A stretch of 64,000 nt of DNA. It comes from Flavobacterium sp. IB48. GTDB lineage: Bacteria; Bacteroidota; Bacteroidia; Flavobacteriales; Flavobacteriaceae. The stretch covers positions 186,001-250,000 of the forward strand of contig NZ_JAEFCA010000005.1 in the NCBI RefSeq assembly GCF_016405855.1, read 5' to 3'. The position numbers were made by a program, and so were the translations under genes. Shown here piece by piece: positions 44,264 to 53,873 of this stretch. Below the pieces are notes generated by a model, which was not told the origin of the DNA, did no database searches, and saw only the letters and a list, made by a program, of their open reading frames with translations. How positions within the stretch are numbered: the stretch's first letter is position 1; the number at the start of each line of letters is the position of its first letter.

Positions 44264-45181
44264 TTATTTTCTGTCAATTAATCCCTTTAAAACGTCTGCA
44301 GAGATTGTTGTAATCGTTCCGTGTTTGTGTCCTTCTGGAAGGCTAATTTTGGATGATACATCTTCAAAATGAACAAAATCTGTTGTGCTTAACGCTTTAT
44401 AATTCTTTGAGCCATAATTATCATAATACAATAACCAGTTTTTACCGACTTTCACAACTGTTGGACCTTCAGATAAATATTCGGTTAGAGGTTTTGAAGG
44501 TTTTTCAAACGGCCCTAAAGGCGATTTTCCGAAAGCTACTTTTATGTTTCGCATAGGTCTTGTATTGTCTTTCAAAACCAAAACATAATCTTTTTTGCTT
44601 TTTTTGACAATCACACAATCAATTACACTGAAACCGGGATCGTAATATAATTTTGTATCCGAAAACGTTTTGAAATCCTTAGTCGTTACATAATACATTC
44701 TGTGGTTGTTTTTCTCTTCTTCCACTCCTTTTGGATATCTAAATGGAATTGTTGATGCCCAAATAATGATGTATTCCTTTTTTACATCATCATAAAAAAT
44801 TTCTGGTGCCCAAACATTTACAACTTCTGGTTCGTTTTTCATCACTGGAATATACTGTTGCTCCGACCAATGAATCAAGTCTTTTGAACTTGCGTAACCA
44901 AAACCATTTCCGCCTTTCCAGTCGGTTGTCCAAACCATGTGATACGTTCCGTCTGCCCCTTTTGTGATTGACGGGTCACGCATGATTTTACTGGCTCCAA
45001 TTTCGGGTTTTAAAAACGATCCTTCTAATCCTTTCCAGTTGTAACCGTCTTCGCTGTACGCCAAATATAAACCTTCTGTTGCGGGTTCTCTAAACGACGT
45101 AAAAAGATATAAATCTTTCTTTTTCTGCGAATAACTAATCGCAAAAAGTGAAAGGGTTACTATGATGAATATTTTTTTCAT
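44264..45181 (-). CDS. GH43-like arabinosidase/galactosidase
   Basis: This 305-residue exported five-bladed propeller has signal peptide MKKIFIIVTLSLFAISYS. Family-like stretches are LYLFTSFREPATEGLYLAYS, MRDPSITKGADGTYHMVWTT, VNVWAPEIFYDDVKKEYIII and EGPTVVKVGKNWLLYYDNYG. These carry the expected acidic residues (Asp of RDPSI, Glu of WAPE, Glu of SEGP). It is short and single-domain. Arabinan or galactan side-chain trimming is most likely in this context. It is cotranscribed with GH28 upstream (gap 43 bases). Confidence 0.82.
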   Translation of the reverse strand: MKKIFIIVTLSLFAISYSQKKKDLYLFTSFREPATEGLYLAYSEDGYNWKGLEGSFLKPEIGASKIMRDPSITKGADGTYHMVWTTDWKGGNGFGYASSKDLIHWSEQQYIPVMKNEPEVVNVWAPEIFYDDVKKEYIIIWASTIPFRYPKGVEEEKNNHRMYYVTTKDFKTFSDTKLYYDPGFSVIDCVIVKKSKKDYVLVLKDNTRPMRNIKVAFGKSPLGPFEKPSKPLTEYLSEGPTVVKVGKNWLLYYDNYGSKNYKALSTTDFVHFEDVSSKISLPEGHKHGTITTISADVLKGLIDRK

Positions 45182-45224
45182 GTTTCATTCTGTTTAAACT
45201 TTGTCAAAGTTGGCTCACCAGTTT

Positions 45225-46793
45225 TTATTCTGTAATTGCTTTTTTATCTAAAGAAGTGCCTTTTTTGATTTTCGTTGTTACGTTGTTTAAAACATTGTTT
45301 TTCAAGAAAATGTTTTTAGTGTCTTTCCCATCCGCCTCGATAAAAATATCAGTTGGATTGAATGGAAAATTATTGTTGATCAACGCATTCGAAACATTAT
45401 CTAATTTGATAACCGGAATTCCTTTTATCGCTGTTGAAGATCCAACGTTATCTAAAATAATATTTTTTGAATCTGATATTTTGAAAGAGGAACCAACAGT
45501 TGCATTCACTTTTACATCATGAAATTCAACATCGGTCGCCGTACTTACTGTAAAACCTTCTTTTCCGTCCATATTGATGTTAGAGAACGTGATGTTTTGA
45601 ATTGGCATTTCGGTAATTCCTAGAATTTGCCCAGCTTTGTTTACGTTTGAAGCCGTGATATTACTCATGTGGATATTTCTGAAAATCGGAGTTTTCTCGG
45701 TTACAGGCTCAACTGTAGTTCCTTTATCGTAGAAAAGACTCAAAACGATGGCTTCTTCTTTGATGTTTTTCATTACGATATTATCAACACGAATATCTTC
45801 AACCACTCCACCTCTTCCGCGAGCCGATTTGATACGAATTCCGCGATCTGTTCCATCAAAAACACAATTGGATATCGTTATTTTTTTGATTCCTCCCGAC
45901 ATTTCGCTTCCAATAACTACTCCGCCGTGACCGCTAAGCATGGTGCAATTTGTGATAGTTACATTTTCTGTTGCTTTTCCATATTTACGTCCGTCACCGT
46001 CTCTTCCAGATTTAATTGTAATACAATCGTCTCCAACACTAATATGACAATTTGAAATGTGAACATTGGTACAAGAAGAAGGATTAATTCCATCCGTATT
46101 TGGCGAATGCGGATTAAAAATCGAAATTCCGGTAACGGTTACATTATCACAGAATTCAGGGTTGATTGTCCAGAAAGGTGAGTTTTTAAAGGTTACGCCT
46201 TCAATTAAAATATTTTTGCAGTTGTAAGCTTGGAAAAAAGATGGTCTGAAAAACTTTTTATCAACTGTTCTTTTGTAATACGGTTCTGTGTAAAGGCCTT
46301 TGTTTTGCTCTTCCCACATGGTTTGGTATTTGGTTGGAGGAAGCGGTTCTTTAGCTGTTTCGATTCGGTACACTTCATTCCACCATGCTTTTCCTTGTCC
46401 GTCGATTACGCCTCTTCCTGTGATTGTGATGTTTTCAACGTCTTTTGCATAAAATAATGGTTGGAAGCTTTTCATTACAATTCCTTCGTAACGCATCTCT
46501 ACATAAGGTAAAAAATCATCAAAATTCTCTGAAAATTTCAAAAGTGCTCCCGAATCTAAATGAATCGTAATGTTGCTTCTTAATGTTAAAGCTCCTGTTA
46601 AATATTCTCCTGCAGGGAAAAAGATCGTTCCTCCACCGTTTTTAGATGCTTTTTCAATGGCATTCTGAATGGCTTGAGTGCATTTTATTCCTTTGTTGTT
46701 TCCGCATTCGTTTAGGATGTTTAGCCAGCCGTCGTTTGCGAAAGTGGTGTTCAATCCAGTTATGAAGCAGAGTATTATTAGTATGTTTTTCAT
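45225..46793 (-). CDS. GH28 polygalacturonase
   Basis: This is an exported GH28 right-handed beta-helix enzyme of 522 residues, started at the ATG 46793. A frame running to 46877 is read from the upstream repeat. The start gives signal peptide MKNILIILCFITGLNTTFAN. The hallmark motifs are in order: HSPNTDGINPSSC, ISVGDDCITIKSGRDGDG, SGHGGVVIGSEMSGG and DRGIRIKSARGRGG. All the catalytic Asp residues (NTD and DD) are present. Exo-acting enzymes with an extended N-terminal FN3-free layout such as this hydrolyse galacturonan or rhamnogalacturonan ends. It follows GH140 in the operon. Confidence 0.95.
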   Translation of the reverse strand: MKNILIILCFITGLNTTFANDGWLNILNECGNNKGIKCTQAIQNAIEKASKNGGGTIFFPAGEYLTGALTLRSNITIHLDSGALLKFSENFDDFLPYVEMRYEGIVMKSFQPLFYAKDVENITITGRGVIDGQGKAWWNEVYRIETAKEPLPPTKYQTMWEEQNKGLYTEPYYKRTVDKKFFRPSFFQAYNCKNILIEGVTFKNSPFWTINPEFCDNVTVTGISIFNPHSPNTDGINPSSCTNVHISNCHISVGDDCITIKSGRDGDGRKYGKATENVTITNCTMLSGHGGVVIGSEMSGGIKKITISNCVFDGTDRGIRIKSARGRGGVVEDIRVDNIVMKNIKEEAIVLSLFYDKGTTVEPVTEKTPIFRNIHMSNITASNVNKAGQILGITEMPIQNITFSNINMDGKEGFTVSTATDVEFHDVKVNATVGSSFKISDSKNIILDNVGSSTAIKGIPVIKLDNVSNALINNNFPFNPTDIFIEADGKDTKNIFLKNNVLNNVTTKIKKGTSLDKKAITE

Positions 46794-46810
46794 AGTTGTG
46801 TTTTTTTGTT

Positions 46811-46926
46811 CTCTCGCAGATTTGGCAGATTGTGCAGATCTTTTTTTTCTGCCACTCCTGATAGCTATCGGGATCACAGATTAAAATGTCTTTTTTATCT
46901 GCTTGATCTGCAAAATCTGCGAGAGT
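46811..46926. repeat. CGCAGATTTGGCAGATT-family inverted repeat, copy 5
   Basis: Arms CTCTCGCAGATTTGGCAGAT and ATCTGCTTGATCTGCAAAAT plus CTGCGAGAG enclose a second small hairpin (CTCCTGATAGCTATCGGGAT). It lies just upstream of the GH28 gene and causes its false N-terminal extension. Confidence 0.85.
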
Positions 46927-46944
46927 TTTATTATTCGGCTTTTG

Positions 46945-47031
46945 TGTCACCCTGAGCGAAGTCGAAGGGCGCTTACTATATCAAACAATATGTCCAATCG
47001 TTGCGGTCCTTCGACTTCGCTCAGGAGGACA
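46945..47031. repeat. Inverted repeat CCTGAGCGAAGTCGAAGG
   Basis: Perfect 18-base arms at 46951-46968 and 47008-47025 have a 39-base loop. A related half-site (CTTCGACTTCGCTCAGCCTG) is present near 20070-20095 next to repeat copy 1. Confidence 0.9.
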
Positions 47032-47044
47032 TACTAGACTTTTT

Positions 47045-48448
47045 TTACTTTGACTTCAAAATCAAAACCCAGTCATTACCATCTTCTTTCTTACCTTCTG
47101 GCTGAAAATTTTGAGTTCCTTTGTTATCAAATACTCCAATCTTAGTTTTCTTCCCATTTCTCGGATTGTACCAAGTCGCTTCGAATTTATCACCTGAAAT
47201 TTTTCCTAGTTTTACTTCTATTATTCTTCCATTGTAAGTGTATAGTAAAGCATATTTTTCGCCTCTTATCGCTGGAATATAATCGTATTTTTCTCCTTGA
47301 TTTACCACTAAAGAAACATCTGGAACTCCTTCTAAAAATGGCACTTCTTCCATTAATTTCTTAATATAAATCATCTGTTTTGCTCCAGGCGCATTGATGG
47401 CTGATGCCCATAATTCTTTGTTTCCGTAAGCTGGTTTATCGCCTTTTCTGAACAGTTGCATTACAGCGTTATGTCCGTACGTATAACCTGCTCCACCTGA
47501 AAGTACTGACCAATATCCGTAACGGCGAACATCGTTTGCTGTCCATTTTGGCTGTAAAGTATCGTGTAAACCGTGTGGAATTCCTTCATAAGATGGTTCT
47601 CCATCAAGTGTAGGTTTTGTAGGTTTTAATTCGAAATCTCTTAGTACAAATTTGTAATTGTCTTCTTTGAAATTCGTTTTTATAGAATCCTGATCGTATC
47701 TTCTGTGTCCAGATTGAAACATATTGAAATCCAGCCATTTTTCGTTGTGGAAATTCTCTGAAGAATCGGTTCTTCCAAAAGGGTGGAAAGTTACTAACTG
47801 GTTTGGATTGTTGGTTTTTAAAGTATTTCCGATAGCATTCCAGATATCCTGAAATTCGTTTCCATGTGTATCTCCTCCGTTTAACCAAATTATATTGGTT
47901 CTGTTTTTATATCGGTTAGCCAAGAACTGAGCGTATTCTGTCGCCTGTTCTTTGCTTACTTTATTTCCTTTTGAAACATTTGTTCCCCAAACCGGAACCA
48001 TTGCAACGTAAATTCCGTTTTTCTGAGCTACATCTAAAGTGTAATCTACATGATCCCAGTAATCGTATTGCTTTGCATCTTTGAAATCATTTCCTGCCGT
48101 AATTAAGGGTTTTGAAACGTCCTCGTTGATTAAAGCTGCATCGCCATAAACGTTAATAGCATTTATATTGTGCAAAACCATTACCTGAACGACATTAAAT
48201 CCTTTGTCTTTTCTGTCTTTGAAATATTTCTCAACTCCCACTCTATCCAGTTTCCCGAATGCTAACCAGCCCGTGTCGCCTAACCAGAAAAATGGTTTTT
48301 CGTTTTCAGTAACAAAATAATGCTGATTTTTAGATACTTTGATTTCAGGCAGAGATGCTTTTGTTTTGGCAGATTGCGAAAATCCGCTTTGTGCTGTCAA
48401 CATAAAGCTTATACAAAGAGCGTATAAAGATTTAATTTTCAGATTCAT
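47045..48448 (-). CDS. GH140 apiosidase-like enzyme
   Basis: This is a 467-residue exported (beta/alpha)8 enzyme with signal peptide ending SGFSQ (about 1-25). The N-terminal sequence YFVTENEKPFFWLGDTGWLA, the internal NGIYVAMVPVWGTNVSKG, NIIWLNGGDTHGNEFQDIWN and PTLDGEPSYEGIPHGLHDT are typical of GH140 (DUF4038-type barrel). A C-terminal putative collagen-binding-like beta domain (about 385-467, SLVVNQGEKYDYIPAIRG) follows. GH140 enzymes cleave the beta-apiosyl linkage to the galacturonan backbone of rhamnogalacturonan II. Its presence points strongly to apiose-containing pectin as a substrate of this locus. Confidence 0.92.
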   Translation of the reverse strand: MNLKIKSLYALCISFMLTAQSGFSQSAKTKASLPEIKVSKNQHYFVTENEKPFFWLGDTGWLAFGKLDRVGVEKYFKDRKDKGFNVVQVMVLHNINAINVYGDAALINEDVSKPLITAGNDFKDAKQYDYWDHVDYTLDVAQKNGIYVAMVPVWGTNVSKGNKVSKEQATEYAQFLANRYKNRTNIIWLNGGDTHGNEFQDIWNAIGNTLKTNNPNQLVTFHPFGRTDSSENFHNEKWLDFNMFQSGHRRYDQDSIKTNFKEDNYKFVLRDFELKPTKPTLDGEPSYEGIPHGLHDTLQPKWTANDVRRYGYWSVLSGGAGYTYGHNAVMQLFRKGDKPAYGNKELWASAINAPGAKQMIYIKKLMEEVPFLEGVPDVSLVVNQGEKYDYIPAIRGEKYALLYTYNGRIIEVKLGKISGDKFEATWYNPRNGKKTKIGVFDNKGTQNFQPEGKKEDGNDWVLILKSK

Positions 48449-48484
48449 TTTGGTTTGTTTTTGAATTTATGTTTCTTGGTTTGT

Positions 48485-48692
48485 TTGCCACGAATTACAC
48501 GAATTTTCACTAATTTTTATTCTGCTTGTGTTTATGGTTTCACGCAGATTTCGCAGATTTTCGCAGATCAAAATTTAAAAATCTGTTGAATCTGCTTTTA
48601 TCTGCGTGAAAAATTTACTCTCGCAGATCTTTCAGATTGAGCAGATTTAATTCAAAATTAAATTCGTGCTAATTCGTGTAATTCGTGGCAAA
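48485..48692. repeat. Nested inverted repeat, GCCACGAATT outer and CGCAGATT inner
   Basis: The outer arms are GCCACGAATTACACGAATTT (left) and AATTCGTGTAATTCGTGGC (right, ending 48690). Inside are TTTCACGCAGATTTCGCAGA with its complementary TCTGCTTTTATCTGCGTGAA, and a third CTCTCGCAGATCTTTCAGAT arm. The architecture mirrors 37478-37690. Confidence 0.88.
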
Positions 48693-48700
48693 CCCTTCTT

Positions 48701-51700
48701 TTATTTTTTCACTACAAAAAGCACTTTTTCTTTTATTCCGGCTTGTGGAATTGTGACTTGTTTTCCTCCGCTGATGTTGGCTTTTTTGGTTATATTTCCT
48801 GTTGTTGCATTAATCGCAAATACTTCAAATGTTCCTTTTTCGTTTGCTAAATCGATGGTGATATCCTGATCGTTTTTCAAATAAAAAAGATAGCTTTTTC
48901 CTTTATTTTCTAACTTCCAAAGATTGTCTGAAAACGTATTTCCGTCAACTAATTTCATTTGGCTTAAAGCGGCATAAAACTGAGGCAGTTCAATTTTCGG
49001 AATATTTGGCAATGAAGCTCCAGCCATTAAAGCCGACCATCCAAATCTTGAAGAACCGTCTGTTGAATATAAAATGACTTTTTCAGGATATTTTTCTCTG
49101 TATTCACGAACGGCGCGATATACTTGATTGTCGGTTTCTTTTCCTGTTTTTAGTTTTCTCGCATGCTGTCTTGGCGCTAAATTAACGCCTCCTTGCGGTG
49201 CATAAACTGAGCCGTCTTCTTTGTAATACCAATAACGAATATCGATTATATCAACGGTTTTATTTCTTTTAGCATCGTTTAAAATAGCATCTTGAACATC
49301 TTTTGTTGCACTTAAACCAATTAATCCTTTTTTGCCTGTTTCATCTTTCCACTTTTGGGCTTGGTCTAACCAAAATTCCATAAAATGTAACGGACCTGTA
49401 TATTCGGCGCTCGTTAACTGAATTACGTTGCTGTTTTCCTGAAAGTTCTCGAATGATTTTCTAATGAAACCTTCGTGTAATTTTCTTCTTTGCGCATTCG
49501 TAATATCATAAAACTGCTCCGCCATAAAAATGCGTTTGTCTCCTGCGTATGGTGGTGGCTCCGGAAATCCCGTGCTGTTGATATTGTTAGCAGAACGCCA
49601 TGGTGAACTTGCCCAATGCGCTCCAGCCTCTAAAATATTGTGCTGAAAATATTGCTGATTGATTAACATTTGTCCGTTTGGTTCTGCCAGAGTTGCAAAC
49701 TGCGCTAAACGGCTCCAGTACCAATCGTTGAATTTTGTCAAATCGTATTTACTTAAATGATCCCAAGCTAGATCTTGCCCGCTTCTGGCGAAAGGCTGTT
49801 CGTAAAATGGAGGCCAAACATCGTCATCGACTCTGCGAACGCGTTCGTGATCGTCCATTCTTCTGTCGTACCATAAACCGTAATTGTGTTCTAAGACAAC
49901 GATATTGTTTTTTGTTAAATAATCTACTGTTTCTTGTACTTTATCCGTTAATCCGTTTCCTGTTCGTCCTGGAACAAAACGCGTGATGTGTGGTGTAGAT
50001 TTGTTTACAAAATCATCGGTTAAATCACCTCTCCACCATGCAACGTTGGTTTGTTTTCCTGCAATTACTTTTCCTTCAAAAGTTAACCAGCCATTTTCTG
50101 TAGTTACTTTAGACGTTGATTTTTCAGTTTTATTTGGAGCAATTTTTAAATCGTTTGCATTTTTTAAACCTTTACTGTCTGTATTAATCGGATTTGCTTT
50201 TGAAGCTTCTACAATCAATTCTTGTAAACTTTTTGCCGTTGTAACAGAGTTTTTAGTCAATTCTGCAGCGACTTCTACACTCGGACTTGAAGAAGCTTCA
50301 GAACCTAAATCATAGATAAAAGGCTGAACTGAAAGTTTTCCTAATCTGGCTTCTAGTTGTGTGTAGAATAAACTTCTTGGACTGATATGTTCGTTTACGT
50401 TTTTCCAATGTCCATTTCCACCAAATTGTCCCCAAACTCCAAAAGCCCAGTTTTGCGCTGTTGGCGGACTGTAACATTCTACTTTTGATGCTGACGATTC
50501 CCAAATTACAGAATTTGCTGCTGTCCATCCAGCTCCTCTTCCTCCTTGTTCTCTGTTGTTATAGCTTAATGCTTTTCCGTCGATATTGGCAATGTCAAAT
50601 AAAACTCCAGTTGCCCAGCTTCCAATTGCACCGCTGTTTTCGAATGGAAAATGTGATTCGCATTGTACGAAAACATTTGGTCCAGTTGTACCGAATCCGC
50701 CAACGGCAAAATCATGATATCCAAATTCGGAGTAACAACGCTGGAATAAAGTCTGCTGACCTTCGGTATAAAAAGTATGTCTTCTAAATGAAGCGATTTC
50801 TGAAATTGGTTCAGTTGCAATACAATCTTCAACCGTAATTTGCTGACTTGTTTTTAAAACCGTAACGGCACCTCCTGCAAAGTGTTTGAAATTAACTTGT
50901 TTTACCCAAGCATTTCTGGTGTTTTCAATGCTAATGGCCTGCCAACGATGTTCTTCGTCTTTTAAATTTGAAGGATTGTAAGTTGATTTTATTAAGATAT
51001 TTTCAATTCCGTTATTTTCAGTTCTTCCTTGCCAAGAATAAACAGTTACTTTAGAAGTTCCGAAAACATCATCTAAAGACATTGTGATTGGAGCATTTAC
51101 CGTTACTTCGTTTCCGTTGATTTTGGTTACAACACGATTCCAAGTTGTCGCCCAATCCCCTTTTTTCCAGCCAATCCAAGAAGTTTCTCCGCCGAAATCC
51201 TGCATTTTAACCTCTTTAATGAAATTATCCGTTAAAGGTTTGCTGATTTCGATTTCCTCGCCAACTTTTAATTTTGATGTATTTTTTAATTGGATTTTCT
51301 GTGTTCCAAGTGGCGTGTAAGCGTTTGCGAATTCAAATGAATCTTTGTACACTTTATCATTTTCACCCAAAATTCTAATTAGAGCTTCTCTTTCTAATCC
51401 GGTTCCTAAAAGTACAGTTCCGTTTTCGGTATTACCGCTTCCTCTTAAAACAACTCCCGATTTTCTAATGTATAATGTTCCACTGATTTTAAAAATTCCT
51501 TTGTCTAACAAAACTGCTCCACGAAATCCTGATTTATCAGGTTTTAATGCACTTACATAATCAATTGCATTTTGGATTTTCTGCGTTGCATCTTCTTCTT
51601 GCTGCGAAACAAGAATTTTGTTATCCAAATTCGGAATGGCAACTTCTGAGTTTCTATATCCTGCAAAAGAAAAATCTGGAATTTGATTTCCTTGATTATC

Positions 51701-51853
51701 AGCTGTGAAAGAAAGTTTGCCTTCTTTTGTTTTTATAATGTCTGGAAAATTGTTTTGGGCTGTGATGTTTCCGCTAATAAACAAAGTAATACACATTAAA
51801 GAAAATGTGTTTTTAAAAGAAGAAACTATATTTTTTAATTGATCGAAATTCAC
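48701..51853 (-). CDS. Beta-helix plus glycosidase-like fusion protein of unknown specificity
   Basis: This 1050-residue exported protein starts at a GTG (51853). An ATG at 51796 would remove a basic signal region, so GTG is preferred. The N-terminal half (about 70-560) is a right-handed parallel beta-helix of pectate-lyase type (FRGAVLLDKGIFKISGTLYI, QQITVEDCIATEPISE, YGHDFAVGGFGTTGPNVFVQ-like steps). The C-terminal half (about 590-1050) looks like a (beta/alpha)8 glycosidase with VVLEHNYGLWYDRRMDDHER, VDIIDIRYWYYKEDGSVYAP and a final beta domain. It resembles proteins annotated only as domains of unknown function in pectin loci. Activity is unknown. Fusing two potentially catalytic modules suggests action on backbone and substituent together. 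Confidence 0.72.
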   Translation of the reverse strand: MNFDQLKNIVSSFKNTFSLMCITLFISGNITAQNNFPDIIKTKEGKLSFTADNQGNQIPDFSFAGYRNSEVAIPNLDNKILVSQQEEDATQKIQNAIDYVSALKPDKSGFRGAVLLDKGIFKISGTLYIRKSGVVLRGSGNTENGTVLLGTGLEREALIRILGENDKVYKDSFEFANAYTPLGTQKIQLKNTSKLKVGEEIEISKPLTDNFIKEVKMQDFGGETSWIGWKKGDWATTWNRVVTKINGNEVTVNAPITMSLDDVFGTSKVTVYSWQGRTENNGIENILIKSTYNPSNLKDEEHRWQAISIENTRNAWVKQVNFKHFAGGAVTVLKTSQQITVEDCIATEPISEIASFRRHTFYTEGQQTLFQRCYSEFGYHDFAVGGFGTTGPNVFVQCESHFPFENSGAIGSWATGVLFDIANIDGKALSYNNREQGGRGAGWTAANSVIWESSASKVECYSPPTAQNWAFGVWGQFGGNGHWKNVNEHISPRSLFYTQLEARLGKLSVQPFIYDLGSEASSSPSVEVAAELTKNSVTTAKSLQELIVEASKANPINTDSKGLKNANDLKIAPNKTEKSTSKVTTENGWLTFEGKVIAGKQTNVAWWRGDLTDDFVNKSTPHITRFVPGRTGNGLTDKVQETVDYLTKNNIVVLEHNYGLWYDRRMDDHERVRRVDDDVWPPFYEQPFARSGQDLAWDHLSKYDLTKFNDWYWSRLAQFATLAEPNGQMLINQQYFQHNILEAGAHWASSPWRSANNINSTGFPEPPPYAGDKRIFMAEQFYDITNAQRRKLHEGFIRKSFENFQENSNVIQLTSAEYTGPLHFMEFWLDQAQKWKDETGKKGLIGLSATKDVQDAILNDAKRNKTVDIIDIRYWYYKEDGSVYAPQGGVNLAPRQHARKLKTGKETDNQVYRAVREYREKYPEKVILYSTDGSSRFGWSALMAGASLPNIPKIELPQFYAALSQMKLVDGNTFSDNLWKLENKGKSYLFYLKNDQDITIDLANEKGTFEVFAINATTGNITKKANISGGKQVTIPQAGIKEKVLFVVKK

Positions 51854-51943
51854 TTTTTTTCTTAATTTAAATTTCAGAGTTTAGATTCTTAAAATTAACC
51901 TTTTAAGGAACAATAAATTTATAAAATCCTATTTTCTCCAATC

Positions 51944-52044
51944 TTGTCATTTCGACGAAGGAGAAATCTTCGTTGCTACATCGCCAAAGATTGATATTCT
52001 TTGTGGAGCTTCTTGCGAAGATTTCTCCTTCGTCGAAATGACAA
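51944..52044. repeat. Inverted repeat TTGTCATTTCGACGAAGGAG, copy 5
   Basis: Perfect arms TTGTCATTTCGACGAAGGAG plus AAATCTTCG and CGAAGATTT plus CTCCTTCGTCGAAATGACAA. The central part differs most among the five copies. Confidence 0.92.
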
Positions 52045-52067
52045 ACTAAGCGGATATTACATTTAAG

Positions 52068-52100
52068 AGACCTAACAGGTTTTAAAAACCTGTTAGGTCT
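52068..52100. repeat. Palindromic AGACCTAACAGGTTTT hairpin
   Basis: The arms AGACCTAACAGGTTT and AAACCTGTTAGGTCT are perfect and almost adjacent. The hairpin lies 12 bases after the first PL1 stop and may act as a terminator or mRNA-processing site. Confidence 0.8.
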
Positions 52101-52111
52101 TCATAATTTTT

Positions 52112-53818
52112 CTATTGTAATAAAGACTTTAATTTTGACAATGTATCTGTATTGTTTTCCGTTTTCGTCCAATCAACTTTAGTGTTTGGATCGATTCCGT
52201 TAAAATATTTTTCGATATTAGTGTAACCATCTCCGTTTGCATCTTTATTGGCATCTGAAGCATCGTTAGGATTTAAGCCATATTTCTTCTCCCAAGCATC
52301 TGGAATTCCATCATTATCTGAATCTTTATAAGCTTTTCCTTTGTAAGTTGGATATCCGCCAACTTGATCAGGATGCGTTATAATTCCTTTTTTATATGAG
52401 TCAGCTGGTAATCTTCTTTTGATATATTCTTTTCCGATATTATTTTCTAAACCATCTTTTACTTCGATTTTTCCTGTACGAACTTGTTTGATGACTCTTT
52501 CGTCAACAGCATCTCTTTTCGGAATTGTTGCTCCAACATTCGTCAAAACAAAATCATAAGCTTCTTCTGCCGACATGATATTGAATTTTGGCATTGAAAA
52601 AGGTTTTGGCTGTTTAATTGCTGCTAAAAATTCTTTTGTTTCCGCTTCTGGAAGGTTTTCCAATTGTACTCCTCCATTCCAGTTGTCTGCTGTAACTTCT
52701 GGAGAACCTACAATAAAGTTTCCTGAAACGTAAGCTCTTCCGTATTGTTTTGGTTCAATATATCCAGATTCAGGTTTTACGATTCTATGTGCAATAGGTT
52801 CGTTTTGTGGCGTTATTGGCCCTGGTTTAAAATAGTTGTTGATGATGTTCAACATCGAACGATAATCACCGCCATCAAGAGTACGATTCCACCAATTAAA
52901 TACTACGTTATTCACAAAATTAAAGTCGCCATACATTCCGATAGAAGCATTTCTTGAAATGTTGTCGGCCCATAAGTTGCGCATAAAAGTACTATTTAAT
53001 CCGCCGATTGTACTTCCAAAAGCATGATTATAAGTATCTAAACCTTCTGATGAAATAGTGTTTTGAATCGTGATATTACAAGCTGGTAATTTCTCCAGTT
53101 TTGATTTTGCATTAGCTGCAAATTGATGTCTGTATAAAGAAATATTTTCGTCCAATCCCCAGCTTACAGAACAGTGATCGACAATGATATTTCCCATTGG
53201 ATTTCCTCCAAGCGCATCGTCTCTTCTAGTAACTTCGGTTGCTCCACGACGGAAACGCATATGGCGAATAATAACATCGTGTGTATCAATTTCTAAAGTT
53301 TCTCCTGCAATACAGATTCCGTCACCTGGAGCGGTTTGTCCAGCAATAGTTACGTAAGGCGCACGCATGCTGATTCTTTTTTTCAGTTGAATGATTCCTG
53401 AAACGTTGAAAACAATTGTTCTTGCTCCAACGGCTTCACAGGCTTCACGAAAAGTTCCTTTTCCGCTGTCTTCTAAACTCGTAACCACAAATATTTTTCC
53501 GCCTCGTCCACCTTGTGTATATGCTCCACCGCCTTCTGCACCCGGGAAAGCAGGAATGTCAGCAAAAACAAAATCTTTTGGATAGGATGCCCAAGGTAAA
53601 TAGGGTTTTCCTTGTTTTGCTTCTTCTTTGATTATATGAAGATTAGCATTCCAGATTTCGCTCAGCCTTTTTTCTTCGTCAGCTAAAATAGCATCGGCTT
53701 TTTCTTGAACGGGTTTTGGAATTACGGGATATTGAGCATACGCCGATGATACAAGAGAACAAAATGACAATGCCATAAATGTTCTTTTTAAAGTATGGTT
53801 TGGAAAAATATTTTGCAT
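52112..53818 (-). CDS. PL1 pectate lyase (paralog 2)
   Basis: This is an exported polysaccharide lyase family 1 protein of 568 residues with a signal peptide ending SSAYAQ. After an N-terminal helical stretch (30-75), the beta-helix starts at IPAFPGAEGGGAYTQGGRGG, with the family sequences TIAGQTAPGDGICIAGETLE, VIIRHMRFRRG and IIVDHCSVSWGLDEN. A C-terminal Ca2+-binding thrombospondin-3/EF-hand-like segment, DSDNDGIPDAWEKKYGLNPN, then DANGDGYTNIEKYFNGIDP, ends the protein. The reaction is beta-elimination of polygalacturonate or rhamnogalacturonan. It is a close paralog of 54689-56401, with DUF3826 between them. Confidence 0.93.
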   Translation of the reverse strand: MQNIFPNHTLKRTFMALSFCSLVSSAYAQYPVIPKPVQEKADAILADEEKRLSEIWNANLHIIKEEAKQGKPYLPWASYPKDFVFADIPAFPGAEGGGAYTQGGRGGKIFVVTSLEDSGKGTFREACEAVGARTIVFNVSGIIQLKKRISMRAPYVTIAGQTAPGDGICIAGETLEIDTHDVIIRHMRFRRGATEVTRRDDALGGNPMGNIIVDHCSVSWGLDENISLYRHQFAANAKSKLEKLPACNITIQNTISSEGLDTYNHAFGSTIGGLNSTFMRNLWADNISRNASIGMYGDFNFVNNVVFNWWNRTLDGGDYRSMLNIINNYFKPGPITPQNEPIAHRIVKPESGYIEPKQYGRAYVSGNFIVGSPEVTADNWNGGVQLENLPEAETKEFLAAIKQPKPFSMPKFNIMSAEEAYDFVLTNVGATIPKRDAVDERVIKQVRTGKIEVKDGLENNIGKEYIKRRLPADSYKKGIITHPDQVGGYPTYKGKAYKDSDNDGIPDAWEKKYGLNPNDASDANKDANGDGYTNIEKYFNGIDPNTKVDWTKTENNTDTLSKLKSLLQ

Positions 53819-53873
53819 TGAATTGTGTGTGGTTGTAGTTAATAGTTGTAATAGAAAGTTTTAAAAGAGAAAA

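Noticed and set aside
46654..46950. 98-residue minus-strand open frame
   Set aside because: It overlaps the GH28 start in another frame and the upstream repeat, with no signal or domain. The GH28 reading is clearly real.
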